Source: Gammaproteobacteria bacterium (GTDB taxonomy: Bacteria; Pseudomonadota; Gammaproteobacteria; HK1). Taken from it: DNA of 14,329 nt. Below are positions 1 to 6,975 of the stretch, piece after piece (the stretch's first letter is position 1; every line of letters begins with the position of its first letter). Below the pieces are notes generated by a model. It saw only the letters and a program-made list of their open reading frames with translations. It was not told the DNA's origin and ran no database searches. The stretch is taken from the NCBI GenBank assembly GCA_022822245.1, contig JAJECB010000419.1, positions 1 to 14,329 of the forward strand, read 5' to 3'. Position numbers and translations under genes: made by a program.

Positions 1-80
1 CCCCCTACGTCCTCATGATCCTCGTCCTCATGTTCAAGCCCTACGGCCTGTTCGGCGAGAAGATCATCGAGCGCGTGTAG
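1..80 (+). CDS. livH: LivH-type branched-chain amino acid ABC permease, C-terminal end only
   Basis: Only the last 25 codons are in the window, read in the frame ending at TAG 78-80. The visible tail has a hydrophobic segment (VLMILVLMF-like) followed by KPYGLFGEK and a short charged end. This is the usual C-terminus of the LivH/LivM permease family, where the last membrane helix runs into a 'P-x-G-L-F/W-G' motif. The livM homologue starts 12 bases downstream, so this is the partner permease of the inner-membrane heterodimer, in the usual H-then-M order. The product is inferred from this tail and its position; the rest of the gene lies upstream of the window. Confidence 0.8.
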   Translation, partial: PYVLMILVLMFKPYGLFGEKIIERV

Positions 81-92
81 GGAGAACGAGAC

Positions 93-1196
93 GTGATCAA
101 CCGCGAAACGGGCACCTTCAAGCGGACCTACGCCGAAGACCTCGCGATCTACCGCACCCCGCTTCCCAAGATCGCGGTCGCGGTCGTCGCCCTCGTGGTG
201 TTCGTGATCATTCCGTGGCAGAGCGGCTCCTACTGGCTCGGGGTCCTCAACCTCATCGGCATCGCCTCCCTCGGCGCGCTCGGGCTCAACATCCTGGTCG
301 GCTACACGGGACAGATCTCGGTGGGCCACGCGGCCTTCATGTCGGTCGGCGCCTACACCGCGGCGGTGATTCTGCGCGAGTTCCCGGGCACCCACTGGAT
401 CATCGCGATGCTCGGCGGAGGCTTCGCGGCCGCGCTCGTCGGCATGTTCTTCGGCATCCCCTCCCTTCGCATCAAGGGGCTCTATCTCGCGGTCTCCACC
501 CTCGCCGCCCAGCTCATCATCGAATGGGTCATCAATCACTGGTCGTGGCTGAGCGGCGGGGCGCAGGGTTCGATCTACATCCAGCCTCCCACCTTTCCCT
601 GGATCGAGGACGGCGCCCTCGTGGTCCGCAAGATGGAGGCGAACCTCCACTACTACTACCTCATCTACACCGTCCTCGCGATCGGGATCCTCTTCGCCCT
701 CAACCTGTTCCGCTCCCACCTGGGTCGCGCCTTCATCGCCGTTCGGGACCGGGACATCGCGGCCGAGATCATCGGGATCAACATCTTCCGCACCAAGCTG
801 GTCGCCTTCGGCATCGCTTCGTTCTATGCCGGGATCACCGGCGTGCTCTACACCTACTTCTACTCGATCGCGAACTTCGAGAGCTTCACCCTGCTCATCT
901 CCATCCAGTTCCTCGCGATGTGCATCATCGGCGGACTCGGCAGCATCCTCGGATCGATCTTCGGCGCCATCTTCATCACGATGCTGCCGATCGCCCTCGA
1001 CTTCATTCTCCGCGGGGTCGGTGGAGCCGTGTTCGGCTGGGACGACGCGGCCGCGTCGGCCATCATGCCGCAGTGGAACCTCATCATGTTCGGCGGCCTC
1101 ATCATGTTCTTCCTGGTCGTCGAGCCGGACGGCCTCGCGAAGATGTGGCGAAACTTCACCGACTACTTCCGGGTGTGGCCCTTCCCCTATGTGTAG
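93..1196 (+). CDS. livM: LivM-type branched-chain amino acid ABC transporter permease
   Basis: Inner-membrane subunit of a HAAT-family ABC importer, which pairs with LivH to form the substrate channel. The 367-residue protein has a charged N-terminus (about 1-25), then about eight to nine hydrophobic segments, the clearest near 27-42, 48-70, 104-122, 128-146, 188-206, 236-256, 267-300 and 329-343. Family landmarks are GYTGQISVGHAAF (70-82), GLYLAVSTLA (129-138), and the cytoplasmic coupling region GRAFIAVRDRDIAAEIIGIN (211-230), which docks on the ATPase. The C-terminus VEPDGLAKMW is also typical. The start is GTG, chosen because GGAG at 81-84 lies 8 bases upstream and the gene follows the permease stop by 12 bases. 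The substrate cannot be read from the permease. Family assignment is very secure. Confidence 0.95.
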   Translation: MINRETGTFKRTYAEDLAIYRTPLPKIAVAVVALVVFVIIPWQSGSYWLGVLNLIGIASLGALGLNILVGYTGQISVGHAAFMSVGAYTAAVILREFPGTHWIIAMLGGGFAAALVGMFFGIPSLRIKGLYLAVSTLAAQLIIEWVINHWSWLSGGAQGSIYIQPPTFPWIEDGALVVRKMEANLHYYYLIYTVLAIGILFALNLFRSHLGRAFIAVRDRDIAAEIIGINIFRTKLVAFGIASFYAGITGVLYTYFYSIANFESFTLLISIQFLAMCIIGGLGSILGSIFGAIFITMLPIALDFILRGVGGAVFGWDDAAASAIMPQWNLIMFGGLIMFFLVVEPDGLAKMWRNFTDYFRVWPFPYV

Positions 1197-1252
1197 TGGG
1201 TTATAGTCGTCCGCCGAGAGACGATTGGACCGCGCTTTCAAACTCCAGGCAA

Positions 1253-1260
1253 ACGGAGGA
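1253..1260 (+). promoter_or_regulatory. Ribosome binding site of the binding-protein gene
   Basis: ACGGAGGA ends 7 bases before ATG 1268. The open frame runs on upstream without a stop to about position 215, but only from this ATG does a signal peptide begin. The site therefore fixes the start and excludes the longer reading. Confidence 0.8.
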
Positions 1261-1267
1261 TGACAAA

Positions 1268-2527
1268 ATGAGGCATCCAAGAATCGCGACCCTCGCCCTC
1301 GCGGGCGCTGCACTCGCCGCCGCCCTCGCGGCCGGCACCGCCTCCGCCCGGGAGCTCGTGCTCGGGTTTCAGTGCGACCGCTCCGGACCCACCCAGCTCG
1401 TCGGAAACTTCCTCTGCGACGGCGCCCACGATTACATCCGCCTCGCCAACAAGACGGGGATGTTCGGAGAGGGCAACACGGTCCGCGCCTTCGAGATCGA
1501 TCACGGCTACAACGTGCCGCGCGGCGTCGAAGCGTACGAACGCTCCAAGGAGGCCGGGCACGTGAGCTACGGCCTCTACGGCACCCCGCACACCTATGCG
1601 CTCACGCCCAAGCTCACCACCGACCAGGTGCCCGGCACCTCGCCCGGATTCGGAAGCGCGGGGGCAGCGAACGGCAAGAGCTATCCCTACATCTTCCCCG
1701 TCGCGGCCACCTACTGGTCGCAGGCGGGGGCCGCCGTCCAGTTCGTGATGGACGAATGGACGGCGTCGGGCCAATCGGGCCTGCCCAAGGTCGCCTATCT
1801 CTACTACGACAACCCGGCCGGCCGCGAGCCCCTCGAGATCCTTCGGGACATCCAGGGCCAGGTCGGATTCGAGATGCGCGAGTTCGCGGTCCCGCCCCCG
1901 GGAGTGGACATGCGCCCGCAGGTGCTCGACATCGTGCGCAACTACAAGGCCGACTGGGTCATCAACCACACCTTCGGCAAGGCCCCTGCGGTCTCCATCA
2001 AGGAGCTGAGCCGGCTCCGGTTCCCCATGAGCCGGGTCATCGGCTTCGTCTGGGCGGCCTCCGAGGCCGACATGCAGGCGGCCGGATGGGAGGCGGCGGA
2101 AGGCTACCAGGCCCTCCAGTTCGCCGGGGTCGGCCAGAACCACAAGGTCATCGACCAGATCAAGGCGATGTACGCCGAGGAAGGCAAGCCGGCACCGGAC
2201 GACAAGATGGCGGTCAGCGTGTACTACAACCGCGGCGTGTTCATCGGCGCCCTGCACGCACGGGCGATCGCCAACGCCATCGAGGCGGTCGGGGTCGACA
2301 ACGTGACCGGCGACGACGTCCGCAAGGGCTTCGAATCGATCAGCGACTTCTCGCTCGGCGGCTTCATGCCCCCGCTCAACATCACGCCGGAAGATCACGA
2401 AGGCGGCGGCTGGGTGCAGGTGTGGCAGGTGCGGGACGGCGCCTGGGTCCCGATCACGGACTGGTTTCAGGGCTACCGCGACGTGATCATGGAGCACGTC
2501 GAGAAGGCCGAGCCGCCCAAGGGTTAG
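1268..2527 (+). CDS. Periplasmic substrate-binding protein of LivHMF-type ABC transporter (Peripla_BP_6 type)
   Basis: Captures the ligand in the periplasm and delivers it to the LivH/LivM channel. The 419-residue product starts with a signal peptide: basic MRHPR, a long Ala/Leu-rich core, then ASA before Arg28. That is a type I signal peptidase site; no lipobox cysteine is present, so it should be soluble. The mature protein begins RELVLGF and has two cysteines (36 and 50) close enough to form a disulfide. It lacks the usual 'IKIG-x-x-x-P-x-SG' opening and belongs to a divergent branch of type I binding proteins. The gene lies 71 bases after livM and is followed by a strong hairpin. Ligand unknown: the downstream aminotransferase and hydantoinase suggest a small amide or amino acid-like compound. 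It has no leucine-binding signature I would rely on. Confidence 0.9.
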   Translation: MRHPRIATLALAGAALAAALAAGTASARELVLGFQCDRSGPTQLVGNFLCDGAHDYIRLANKTGMFGEGNTVRAFEIDHGYNVPRGVEAYERSKEAGHVSYGLYGTPHTYALTPKLTTDQVPGTSPGFGSAGAANGKSYPYIFPVAATYWSQAGAAVQFVMDEWTASGQSGLPKVAYLYYDNPAGREPLEILRDIQGQVGFEMREFAVPPPGVDMRPQVLDIVRNYKADWVINHTFGKAPAVSIKELSRLRFPMSRVIGFVWAASEADMQAAGWEAAEGYQALQFAGVGQNHKVIDQIKAMYAEEGKPAPDDKMAVSVYYNRGVFIGALHARAIANAIEAVGVDNVTGDDVRKGFESISDFSLGGFMPPLNITPEDHEGGGWVQVWQVRDGAWVPITDWFQGYRDVIMEHVEKAEPPKG

Positions 2528-2549
2528 GCGGCGACCGAGAGAAGCGCCA

Positions 2550-2600
2550 GCGAAGTTGCGGGGAGACGGGTCGCGCGACTCGCCTCCCCGCGTACTTCGC
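2550..2600 (+). promoter_or_regulatory. Long three-segment hairpin between binding-protein gene and livF
   Basis: GCGAAGT (2550-2556) pairs with ACTTCGC (2594-2600). GCGGGGAG (2558-2565) pairs with CTCCCCGC (2584-2591). CGGGTC (2567-2572) pairs with GACTCG (2577-2582, one G-U), closing a GCGC loop. That makes 21 base pairs over 51 bases with only small internal mismatches. No T-run follows, so it is not a standard intrinsic terminator. It sits 22 bases after the binding-protein stop. Likely role by analogy with other ABC importer operons: protect the 3' end of the binding-protein mRNA and lower expression of the genes beyond. The structure is seen directly; the role is inferred. Confidence 0.6.
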
Positions 2601-2640
2601 GGTTTCCACGCATCCGAGTCCCGCCAGCGCGGAACTCCGG

Positions 2641-2646
2641 GGAGGA
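2641..2646 (+). promoter_or_regulatory. Ribosome binding site of livF
   Basis: GGAGGA lies 11 bases before ATG 2658. The frame is open back to about 2556, but that upstream stretch forms the hairpin and has no family homology. The ATG at 2658 gives the typical LivF N-terminus (MLTLNNIEVIYDN). Confidence 0.7.
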
Positions 2647-2657
2647 CCGGAACCGGC

Positions 2658-3452
2658 ATGCTGACCCTCAACAACATCGAGGTCATCTACGACAACATCA
2701 TCCTCGTGCTGAAGGGGGTCTACCTGCACGTACCGGAGGGCCGGATCGTGACCCTCCTCGGGTCCAACGGCGCCGGCAAGTCCACGACCCTCAAGGCCAT
2801 TTCGGGACTCCTCAAGTCGGAGCGGGGCGAAGTGACGCGGGGCTCCATCGACTTCCAGGGGACCCGCATCGACCGCCGCGACCCGTCGGACATCGTCAAG
2901 CTCGGGCTCGCCCAGGTCTTCGAGGGGCGGCGCGTGTTCGAGCACCTGAACGCGCGCGAGAACCTCATCGCGGGTGCTCACACCAACCGCGACTGGCGCC
3001 AGGTGCGCGACGACGTGGACCGGGTCCTCACGTACTTTCCGCGGCTCGGTGAACGGATCACGGTGCAGTCCGGATATCTCTCCGGGGGCGAGCAGCAGAT
3101 GCTCGCGATCGGTCGCGGACTCATGAGCCGGCCGAAGCTCCTCATGCTCGACGAGCCGTCCCTGGGGCTTGCTCCGATGCTCGTCGAGGAGATCTTCGGG
3201 ATCCTGACGCGTCTTCGCGACGAGGAGAACGTGACGATCCTGCTCGTCGAGCAGAACGCTTCGCTCGCGCTCTCGATCGCGGACGAAGGCTACGTCCTCG
3301 AGAACGGCAAGATCGTGCTCCAGGGAGGGGCCACCGATCTCGGCGAGAACGCGGACATCAAGGAGTTCTATCTGGGGCTCTCCGAGGCGGGGGCGCGCAA
3401 GAGCTTTCGCGACGTGAAGCACTACCGCCGGCGCAAGCGCTGGCTTTCGTGA
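2658..3452 (+). CDS. livF: LivF-type ABC transporter ATP-binding protein
   Basis: Cytoplasmic ATPase that powers the LivHM importer, normally as a heterodimer with LivG; no livG lies in the window, so it is presumably upstream. The 264-residue protein contains Walker A GSNGAGKST (35-43), Q-loop Gln86 in LAQVFEGRRVF, signature LSGGEQQ (141-147), Walker B LLMLDEP (161-167) and LVEQN (196-200), where Gln replaces the switch histidine as is usual in LivF. The C-terminus after YLGL adds a basic tail (about residues 246-264: KSF..VKHYRRRKRW). This tail is typical of the LivF branch found in operons with divergent binding proteins rather than E. coli-type LivF. ATG 2658 was chosen for its ribosome binding site and homology. 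It follows the binding-protein gene by 130 bases. Confidence 0.95.
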   Translation: MLTLNNIEVIYDNIILVLKGVYLHVPEGRIVTLLGSNGAGKSTTLKAISGLLKSERGEVTRGSIDFQGTRIDRRDPSDIVKLGLAQVFEGRRVFEHLNARENLIAGAHTNRDWRQVRDDVDRVLTYFPRLGERITVQSGYLSGGEQQMLAIGRGLMSRPKLLMLDEPSLGLAPMLVEEIFGILTRLRDEENVTILLVEQNASLALSIADEGYVLENGKIVLQGGATDLGENADIKEFYLGLSEAGARKSFRDVKHYRRRKRWLS

Positions 3453-3523
3453 CCGGCGCGCCCGGCATCGCCGCGCGCGCCCGCAGTCGGAATCAACCCG
3501 CCGAGGACGGGCACTCGCCGTCG

Positions 3524-3528
3524 GGAGG
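3524..3528 (+). promoter_or_regulatory. Ribosome binding site of the aminotransferase gene
   Basis: GGAGG is spaced 10 bases from ATG 3539. The same frame is open back to 3449, overlapping the end of livF. That extension adds only an unconserved Arg/Pro-rich segment and has no ribosome site of its own. Confidence 0.7.
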
Positions 3529-3538
3529 AAAGAACGAA

Positions 3539-4837
3539 ATGCTGACCAGAAACGAGCACGAGCTGGCCCTGGTGGAGAAGGCGCGGCAGTTCATGCCGGC
3601 CGGCGGGCTCGGGAACACGGGCGCCGAGATCATCCTGCGCTCCGGGAAGGGCAGCCGGGTCCGGGACGAGAGCGGGAACGAGTACATCGACTACCTCATC
3701 GGCTCGGGGCCGATGTTCGCCGGGCACGCCCATCCCCGGGTGACCGCGGCGGTGCGCGAGCAGGTCGAGCTCGGCTCGACCTTCTTCGCGAACAACCGAT
3801 ACGCCATCGAGCTCGCGGAGGCGATCGTCGACGCGGTGCCCTGCGCCGAGCAGGTGCGCTTCGTGAGCACGGGAACCGAGGCGGATTCCTACGCCATGCG
3901 ACTCGCCCGAAGCTACCGGGGCCGCGACAAGATCCTCAAGTTCGAGGGCGGCTACCACGGGATGAGCGACACGAGCCTCCAGAGCCTCGCGCCGAAACGC
4001 CCGGGCAACTTCCCCCGCCCGGTGCCCGACTCGGCGGGGATCCCGGACGGAGTGGGCGACGAGGTCCTCGTCGCGCCCTACAACGACCTCGACGCGGTGG
4101 CGGACCTCATCCGGGAGCACGGCGACGAGATCGCGGGGCTCATCGTCGAGCCCGTACAGCGCATCATCCCACCCGTTGCGGGGTTCCTCGAGGGGCTTCG
4201 CGAGCTGACCGAGAAGCACGACATCGTGCTCATCTTCGACGAGGTGGTGACGGGCTTCCGGATGGCCTACGGCGGGGCGCAGGAGCATTACGGCGTCACC
4301 CCGGATCTCTGCACCCTCGGCAAGGCGTGCGGCGGCGGCTACCCCCTCGCGGCCATCGCGGGCCGGGAGGAGATCATGTCCCTCTTCGACGCGAGCCGGG
4401 CCGGCGAGGATCGCTTCCTGTTCCAGATCGGCACCCTCTCGGGGAACCCGATCGCGGCGGTGGCCGGCCTTGCCACCCTGGAGGTGCTGCGCGAGCCCGG
4501 CACGTACGAACGGGTGAACGCGATGGGCAACCGGCTGATGGAGGGGCTCGGGGAACGGCTTCGCGAGCACGGGTTCACCGCCACCATCCTCGGCATCCCC
4601 GCCTGCTTCGAGGCGATGTTCGCGCCCGGCCCCATCACCGACTACCGGGGGACGCTGCGCAACGACATGAACCTCACCCGACGCCTGAACGAGCTCCTCC
4701 TCGAACGGGGGATCATCAAGGGCGAAACCAAGTACTACCTCTCCATCGCCCATACGGAAGAGGACGCGCGACAGACGTTCGACATCTGGTCCGACGCGAT
4801 TGAAGTGCTCGCCTCGGAGCGCGCCCGCCAAAGCTAG
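3539..4837 (+). CDS. Class III PLP-dependent aminotransferase, glutamate-1-semialdehyde aminomutase-like
   Basis: Fold-type I PLP enzyme of 432 residues. Visible landmarks are GPMFAGHAHP (57-66), the phosphate-binding STGTEA (110-115), the ring-stacking region GGYHG (137-141), E204 in VEPV, D234 in FDEVVTGFR (pairs with the PLP pyridine nitrogen), Schiff-base Lys262 in TLGKACGGG, and GTLSGNP further on. Length and layout match the HemL/aminotransferase III family, but STGTEAD replaces the NSGTEA of HemL and the surroundings are not haem genes. A catabolic aminotransferase acting on an amino acid or omega-amino acid is therefore more likely than the aminomutase. The start is ATG 3539, with GGAGG at 3524-3528, 10 bases upstream. 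It lies 86 bases after livF and 59 before hyuA, consistent with one transcript. The substrate is not deducible from the sequence. Confidence 0.88.
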   Translation: MLTRNEHELALVEKARQFMPAGGLGNTGAEIILRSGKGSRVRDESGNEYIDYLIGSGPMFAGHAHPRVTAAVREQVELGSTFFANNRYAIELAEAIVDAVPCAEQVRFVSTGTEADSYAMRLARSYRGRDKILKFEGGYHGMSDTSLQSLAPKRPGNFPRPVPDSAGIPDGVGDEVLVAPYNDLDAVADLIREHGDEIAGLIVEPVQRIIPPVAGFLEGLRELTEKHDIVLIFDEVVTGFRMAYGGAQEHYGVTPDLCTLGKACGGGYPLAAIAGREEIMSLFDASRAGEDRFLFQIGTLSGNPIAAVAGLATLEVLREPGTYERVNAMGNRLMEGLGERLREHGFTATILGIPACFEAMFAPGPITDYRGTLRNDMNLTRRLNELLLERGIIKGETKYYLSIAHTEEDARQTFDIWSDAIEVLASERARQS

Positions 4838-4896
4838 GAGGACGGACGAGGCCGGCAGAGCCTCATCGGACAGATGGCCGGGGAGGGCTGCACGGC

Positions 4897-6975
4897 ATGA
4901 GCTGGATCGTCGGGGTGGACGTCGGGGGGACGTTCACGGACTTTTTCGCGGTGCGCGCCGGGAGCGGCGACATCCGGGTCGCGAAGCGGCCCTCGACCCG
5001 CGACAACCCCGGGCGGGCGGTCATCGAGGGGCTCGGCGAGCTCGCGGAGGCCGGGGTCCCGCTCGGAGAGGTCCGGCGGCTCGCGCACGGGACCACCGTG
5101 GCGACCAACGCGATCATCCAGCGCCGGGGCGGGAAGGTGGTCCTCATCACGACCGCCGGCTTCCGTGATCTCCTTGAAATCGGGCGCCAGATCCGGCCCC
5201 ACATGTACGACCTCCACCGCGACCAGCCGCCTCCCCTCGTGCCGCGCGAACGGCGCCTCGAGGTGGAGGAGCGGATCACCTCGGGCGGACGGGTGGTCCG
5301 CCCCCTCGGGGACGCCGCGGTCCGGGAGGCGGTGGAGCGCCTCGGCGAGATCGAGGCGGACGCCGCCGCGGTATGCCTTCTCTTCGCGTTCCAGAACCCG
5401 GAGCACGAGGCGCGCCTCGGGGCCGCGATCCGCGCCGCCCGGCCGGACCTCCGGGTGTCGCTCTCCTCGGAGGTCCAGCCCGAGTTCCGGGAGTTCGAGC
5501 GCTGCTCCACCACCGTGCTGAACGCGTGGCTGCAGCCGGTCATGGACGAGTACATGGCGAGCCTCGAGGCGGGGCTCGGGGAGCGGGTTCCGCATGCCCG
5601 CATCGGCATCAACCAATCGAACGGCGGGCTCATGTCGCCGGCCCGCGCCCGCATCCTTCCTGTTCGCACCGCCCTCTCCGGCCCGGCCGCCGGAGTGGTG
5701 GGCGCGATCGATGCCGGGGAACGGTCCGGCCCCCGCGACCTCATCACCCTCGACATGGGGGGCACCAGCGCGGACGTCTCCCTGGTACGGGACCTCAAGG
5801 CGGACGTGGCTCTCGAGCGCGCCGTCGCGGGCCTTCCGATCCGGCTTCCCAGCATCGACGTCCAGACGGTAGGCGCCGGGGGCGGCTCGATCGCCTGGTT
5901 CGACCGCGACGGCCTGCTCAAGGTCGGACCGCAGAGCGCGGGGGCCGATCCCGGACCCGCCTGCTACGGCCGCGGCGGCACCGCGCCGACCGTCACCGAT
6001 GCCAACCTGCTGCTCGGGCGGCTGTCGGCGCGCGGGCTCCTCGGAGGTCGCATGGCGCTGGACCGGGAGCGGGCGGCCGAGGCGTTCGCGGGTGTCGCGG
6101 GCGAGCTCGGCTACGGGGCGGAGCGGGCCGCGCACGGGGTGATCGGGGTCGTCGTCGCCAACATGGTGCGCGCGATCCGCACCATCTCGGTGGAGCGCGG
6201 CCACGACCCCCGCGACTTCACCCTCGTCGCCTTCGGGGGGGCGGGGCCGCTCCACGCCCGCGACGTTGCCGCCGCGCTCGGGATCCGGACGGTCCTCGTG
6301 CCGGAGGTGCCGGGCATCGTCTGCGCCCAGGGCCTCGTCATCGCCGATCTCAAGGAGGACTTCGTGCTCGGCCGGCGCGTCGGGCTCGCGGCGGAAACGG
6401 CCGGGGAGCTCTCCCGGGCGGTGGCCGAGCTCGCCCGGCGGGCCGAGGACTGGTTCGGCGAGGAAACGGTCCCCGACGCGGACCGGGAGGTGGAGCTCGT
6501 CTTCGATGCCCGCTACGTCGGCCAGAACTTCGAGCTCCGGGTGCCGGTGGCGGCCGGCCCGCCCGGGATCCTGGACGGCGGTCCGTCGTCCGACTCGATA
6601 GAGGCGATCCGGACCCGCTTCTTCGAGGTGCACGAGGTGGCCTACGGGTATCACAATCCCAACGACCCGGTGGAAGTGGTGAACGTCCGCCTCACCGCGT
6701 TCGGCCGCACCCACCGCGGCCGGACGGAGCGAGCGGCGGCGCGCAACGCGGCGGCGGCGGAGCCGGACGAGGTCCGGCCGGTCTGGTTCGACCCGCACGC
6801 CCCCGTGGACACCCCGGTCTTCGATCGGAGCCGACTCCGGCCGGGGACCGAGATCGCCGGCCCCGCGATCGTGGAGCAGCTCGATGCGACCACCGTCGTG
6901 CATCCGGGCGACCGCGCCCGGGTGGACGGCCATGCGAACCTCGACCTCACCCTCGGCGGAGCAGACCCAAGATGA
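4897..6975 (+). CDS. hyuA: Hydantoinase/oxoprolinase family protein, subunit A (HyuA)
   Basis: ATP-binding subunit of a two-part enzyme of the N-methylhydantoinase/5-oxoprolinase family. These enzymes activate a cyclic amide carbonyl with ATP and open the ring; some relatives carboxylate ketones instead. The 692-residue length is normal. Landmarks are GVDVGGTFTD (6-15), the first phosphate loop of the actin/hexokinase-like fold; HGTTVATNAI (about 66-75); GFRDLLEIGRQ; DMGGTSAD (286-293), the second phosphate motif; VGAGGGS (325-331) followed by ADPGPACYGRGG; and GGAGPLH (447-453). All expected motifs are present and no break is visible. The start is ATG 4897, preceded by GGGAGG at 4881-4886. 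The stop overlaps the hyuB start (ATGA, 6972-6975), implying translational coupling. Hydantoin, 5-oxoproline or lactam substrates cannot be told apart here. Confidence 0.93.
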   Translation: MSWIVGVDVGGTFTDFFAVRAGSGDIRVAKRPSTRDNPGRAVIEGLGELAEAGVPLGEVRRLAHGTTVATNAIIQRRGGKVVLITTAGFRDLLEIGRQIRPHMYDLHRDQPPPLVPRERRLEVEERITSGGRVVRPLGDAAVREAVERLGEIEADAAAVCLLFAFQNPEHEARLGAAIRAARPDLRVSLSSEVQPEFREFERCSTTVLNAWLQPVMDEYMASLEAGLGERVPHARIGINQSNGGLMSPARARILPVRTALSGPAAGVVGAIDAGERSGPRDLITLDMGGTSADVSLVRDLKADVALERAVAGLPIRLPSIDVQTVGAGGGSIAWFDRDGLLKVGPQSAGADPGPACYGRGGTAPTVTDANLLLGRLSARGLLGGRMALDRERAAEAFAGVAGELGYGAERAAHGVIGVVVANMVRAIRTISVERGHDPRDFTLVAFGGAGPLHARDVAAALGIRTVLVPEVPGIVCAQGLVIADLKEDFVLGRRVGLAAETAGELSRAVAELARRAEDWFGEETVPDADREVELVFDARYVGQNFELRVPVAAGPPGILDGGPSSDSIEAIRTRFFEVHEVAYGYHNPNDPVEVVNVRLTAFGRTHRGRTERAAARNAAAAEPDEVRPVWFDPHAPVDTPVFDRSRLRPGTEIAGPAIVEQLDATTVVHPGDRARVDGHANLDLTLGGADPR

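Noticed and set aside
1207..1253. Possible internal promoter before the binding-protein gene (TTGGAC at 1225-1230, small tcgtc/gacga repeat at 1207-1224)
   Set aside because: No acceptable -10 hexamer at the right distance, and the hairpin is only 5 bp.
215..1267. Long upstream extension of the binding-protein reading frame across livM
   Set aside because: It is Arg/His/Pro-rich out-of-frame sequence over a clear permease gene. The real start at 1268 has a strong ribosome site and a signal peptide.
3243..3257. Missing switch histidine (Gln in LVEQN) in LivF as a defect
   Set aside because: Gln at this place is normal for LivF, so it is not unusual.
3539..4837. HemL (glutamate-1-semialdehyde aminomutase) for the aminotransferase
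   Set aside because: The overall family matches, but the phosphate-loop sequence differs and the gene lies in a transport and hydantoinase cluster with no haem genes. A generic aminotransferase call is safer.
5373..6971. Extension of the hyuB frame upstream across hyuA
   Set aside because: It encodes Arg/Gly/Pro-rich shadow sequence. hyuB starts at the ATGA overlap.
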